From positions 1-6,658 of the forward strand of contig JBKQMG010000294.1 of assembly GCA_052146815.1 (NCBI GenBank): a stretch of 6,658 nt of DNA, written 5' to 3'. Made by a program: the position numbers and the translations under genes. The notes beneath the pieces were generated by a model. That model made no database searches. It was not told the DNA's origin and saw only the letters and a program-made list of their open reading frames with translations. Numbering within the stretch: position 1 is the first letter of the stretch; each line of letters opens with the position of its first letter. This document shows positions 6,024 to 6,658 of the stretch, one piece after another. This stretch comes from DATJZH01 sp052146815. Lineage in GTDB: Bacteria; Actinomycetota; Actinomycetes; Streptosporangiales; Streptosporangiaceae.

Positions 6024-6029
6024 TATAGT
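6024..6029 (+). promoter_or_regulatory. Candidate -10 box TATAGT for a leaderless transcript
   Basis: TATAGT stands out in this GC-rich stretch. With the usual 6-8 bases from the -10 box to the start point, transcription would begin at about 6035-6037, which is the ATG of the 106-residue ORF. No good -35 hexamer is visible near 6000-6006. Leaderless mRNAs are common in actinomycetes, so the arrangement is plausible. Confidence 0.45.
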
Positions 6030-6034
6030 GCGGA

Positions 6035-6355
6035 ATGGGTGAGCTAATGGTCAAGTTCTGGCGGCGGAGAGTGCAGCCAGGCCCGCCGCATGCCCAGCCT
6101 GCGGTCCCGGCAGACCTTGTCGCCTGGGCGGGGGAGGTGGATGTGTCGCGGCTGTCGGACAGGACCTTCCAGGACGCCGAAGACTACCTAAAGGGGTACC
6201 GGCACATGAACCTGGACCTCAGCCAGCAAATGGGCTGGCGCCTGATCGCGGCCGTCGAGGCCCAGGTAACTCCCTCGCCGCCAGCCGACGCCCAGCCGTT
6301 GGATGTTCTCGCGACAGTCCTTGCGCTGCGGCGCAAGCAGCTCGGCATTGGCTGA
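6035..6355 (+). CDS. Hypothetical protein, 106 residues, carried by the mini element
   Basis: I do not recognise this protein. It begins with a basic segment (VKFWRRRV, residues 6-13) and a Pro-rich linker (15-27). A predicted helical block follows (about 28-76, with DVSRLSDRTFQDAEDYLKGY and WRLIAAVEAQ), then a second Pro-rich linker (80-88) and a short basic helix (89-103). No signal peptide or membrane span is evident. The ATG at 6035 sits at the expected transcription start of the TATAGT box, so it may be translated leaderless; ATG 6047 is an alternative start without a strong ribosome site. It is the only credible gene between the att copies and ends 5 bp before the integrase relic. It could be cargo, a regulator, or a survivor of the original element. 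Confidence 0.6.
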   Translation: MGELMVKFWRRRVQPGPPHAQPAVPADLVAWAGEVDVSRLSDRTFQDAEDYLKGYRHMNLDLSQQMGWRLIAAVEAQVTPSPPADAQPLDVLATVLALRRKQLGIG

Positions 6356-6359
6356 TCGT

Positions 6360-6458
6360 CGCCGTCGGATCGATGTGACGATGAACGTCTACACCGAGGT
6401 GTCAGACGCCAAGACGCTCCAGGCGCTCAAGCGCCTCGGCAGGCAGCTGGATTCGTAG
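6360..6458 (+). pseudogene. 3' end of a tyrosine integrase gene (relic)
   Basis: In one frame the stretch reads RRRIDVTMNVYTEVSDAKT then LQALKRLGRQLDS and a TAG stop. This matches the extreme C-terminus of phage-type tyrosine recombinases: the TMxxYTEV motif holds the nucleophilic Tyr (codon 6390-6392) and is followed by a short amphipathic helix. The preceding LGH motif, the other catalytic Arg/His residues and the whole N-terminal part are absent. Upstream of about 6363 the frame runs into the hypothetical gene in a different frame, so the deletion end lies near there. The stop is directly followed by the paired TGCTGTAC site and the tRNA, the usual place for an integrase gene next to its att site. 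The fragment cannot be active. Confidence 0.72.
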
Positions 6459-6459
6459 C

Positions 6460-6484
6460 CGTTGCTGTACTTCGCTGCTGTACG
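6460..6484 (+). repeat. Candidate integrase arm-type site, right end
   Basis: TGCTGTAC occurs at 6463-6470 and 6476-6483, 13 bp apart. The 25-bp block matches 5768-5792 at 23 of 25 positions. It begins two bases after the integrase relic stop and lies 47 bp inside the right att copy. Confidence 0.6.
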
Positions 6485-6489
6485 GCAGC

Positions 6490-6525
6490 AAAAAAGGCCA
6501 CTTCCCGTGAAGGTGAGTGGCCTTT
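6490..6525 (-). terminator. Rho-independent terminator of tRNA-Pro
   Basis: Read on the minus strand, AAAGGCCACT (6525-6516) and AGTGGCCTTT (6502-6493) form a perfect 10-bp stem around a 13-base loop. A run of six T follows (6495-6490, partly shared with the stem). It starts 8 bases past the 3' end of the tRNA. It lies inside the mini element, so the element supplies the terminator of the tRNA it occupies. Confidence 0.85.
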
Positions 6526-6531
6526 GAGCTG

Positions 6532-6576
6532 GGTCGGGGTGGCCGGATTTGAACCGGCGGCCTCTTCGTCCCGAAC
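6532..6576. repeat. Right att copy within the intact tRNA-Pro gene
   Basis: Perfect 45-bp match to 5641-5685, covering the tRNA 3' half from the anticodon loop onward plus two bases beyond the discriminator. Insertion here leaves the tRNA intact because the element brings its own copy of the 3' half. Confidence 0.88.
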
Positions 6577-6607
6577 GAAGCGCGCTGCCAAGCTGCGCCA
6601 CACCCCG
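6534..6607 (-). tRNA. tRNA-Pro (anticodon CGG)
   Basis: A complete 74-base cloverleaf on the minus strand: acceptor CGGGGTG pairs with CACCCCG plus discriminator A. The D-arm is GCGC, loop, GCGC. The anticodon stem is CTTCG/CGAAG with loop TTCGGGA, giving anticodon CGG. The variable region is AGGCC, and the T-arm is GCCGG, TTCAAAT, CCGGC. All stems pair fully. CCA is not encoded (CCC follows the discriminator), so it is added after transcription. CGG decodes the proline codon CCG, frequent in GC-rich genomes. Its 3' half is the att core of the mini element and its terminator lies in that element. Confidence 0.96.
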
Positions 6608-6620
6608 GTGCTGCCCGAGA

Positions 6621-6650
6621 AGTCTAGCTGATCCCAGGCAGCAGTGTGAG
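6621..6650 (-). promoter_or_regulatory. Candidate promoter of tRNA-Pro
   Basis: On the minus strand CTCACA (6650-6645) and TAGACT (6626-6621) are 18 bases apart, each matching four of six consensus positions. The -10 box ends 13 bases before the mature 5' end of the tRNA, a usual distance for a short 5' leader. Spacing is good, matches are moderate. Confidence 0.4.
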
Positions 6651-6658
6651 CAGCGTGG

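Larger units (their letters stand above)
5686..6034. other. Non-coding part of the mini element
   Basis: No convincing gene is present. Visible structures are a 12-bp palindrome at 5687-5698, an inverted repeat GCCAGC (5733-5738) with GCTGGC (5749-5754), the paired TGCTGTAC site, and two ATCCCGCG copies (5893-5900 and 5904-5911) 11 bp apart. These could bind accessory factors such as an excisionase, but two short copies in GC-rich DNA are weak evidence. A 72-residue plus-strand frame from a GTG at 5824 has no ribosome site and is not accepted as a gene. Confidence 0.45.
5641..6576. mobile_element. Deletion-derived mini integrative element in tRNA-Pro
   Basis: The element is bounded by the 45-bp direct repeats; the repeat-to-repeat unit is 891 bp. 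It keeps every cis feature expected at the ends of a tyrosine-integrase element: core repeats formed by a tRNA 3' half, a paired TGCTGTAC site inside each end, and an integrase gene end beside the core. Only the last codons of the integrase remain, together with one small ORF. In the circular form the two paired sites would flank a single core in the same orientation, as arm sites flank an attP. The actinomycete element pSAM2 is known to integrate in a tRNA-Pro gene, so the target type has precedent. Autonomous excision is impossible from what is visible; excision in trans is conceivable. Confidence 0.75.

Noticed and set aside
1..6658. CRISPR array, toxin-antitoxin pair or restriction system
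   Set aside because: No regularly spaced repeats and no proteins of those families were seen.

Overview
The window is GC-rich, with strong G/C preference at third codon positions, purine-rich ribosome binding sites and IS3-type transposase genes of a kind common in Actinomycetota. A high-GC soil-type actinomycete is the best guess; nothing visible fixes the genus. The window reads as an accessory, island-like region at a tRNA gene.

Left part (1-1385): a cluster of palindromic TTATGTKGA-type sites (28-151) lies next to a truncated IS3-family element on the minus strand. Its orfA is complete. Its orfB breaks off two residues after the catalytic glutamate, so the copy should be inactive. The outer IS end is probably the TGAGACACCC sequence ending near 1385.

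Middle part (1386-5223): a co-directional plus-strand cluster. It has a structured leader (1545-1643), a small carboxymuconolactone-decarboxylase-fold protein lacking the CxxC/His motif, a DUF2252 protein with phosphotransferase-like motifs, a MIP-family channel whose predicted selectivity filter is wide (Pro/Gly/Ala/Arg), a doubtful 41-residue ORF, and a protein with CYTH-like motifs. Gaps between the first three genes are 29 and 58 bp, which fits one transcript. A neutral-solute channel beside a possible small-molecule kinase suggests a facilitated-entry-and-trapping module, but this is inference.

Right part (5224-6658): a gene-poor stretch with short repeats resembling IS ends leads to a very small tRNA-bounded element. 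A complete tRNA-Pro(CGG) lies on the minus strand at 6534-6607. A perfect 45-bp copy of its 3' half lies 891 bp away at 5641-5685. Between the two copies are a paired TGCTGTAC site just inside each end (23 of 25 bases identical), a 106-residue ORF that may be leaderless, the last codons of a tyrosine integrase including the probable nucleophilic tyrosine, and a Rho-independent terminator serving the tRNA. This looks like an integrative element shrunk by deletion to its two att ends plus one gene, perhaps still mobilisable by an integrase supplied in trans. It is the most noteworthy structure in the window.
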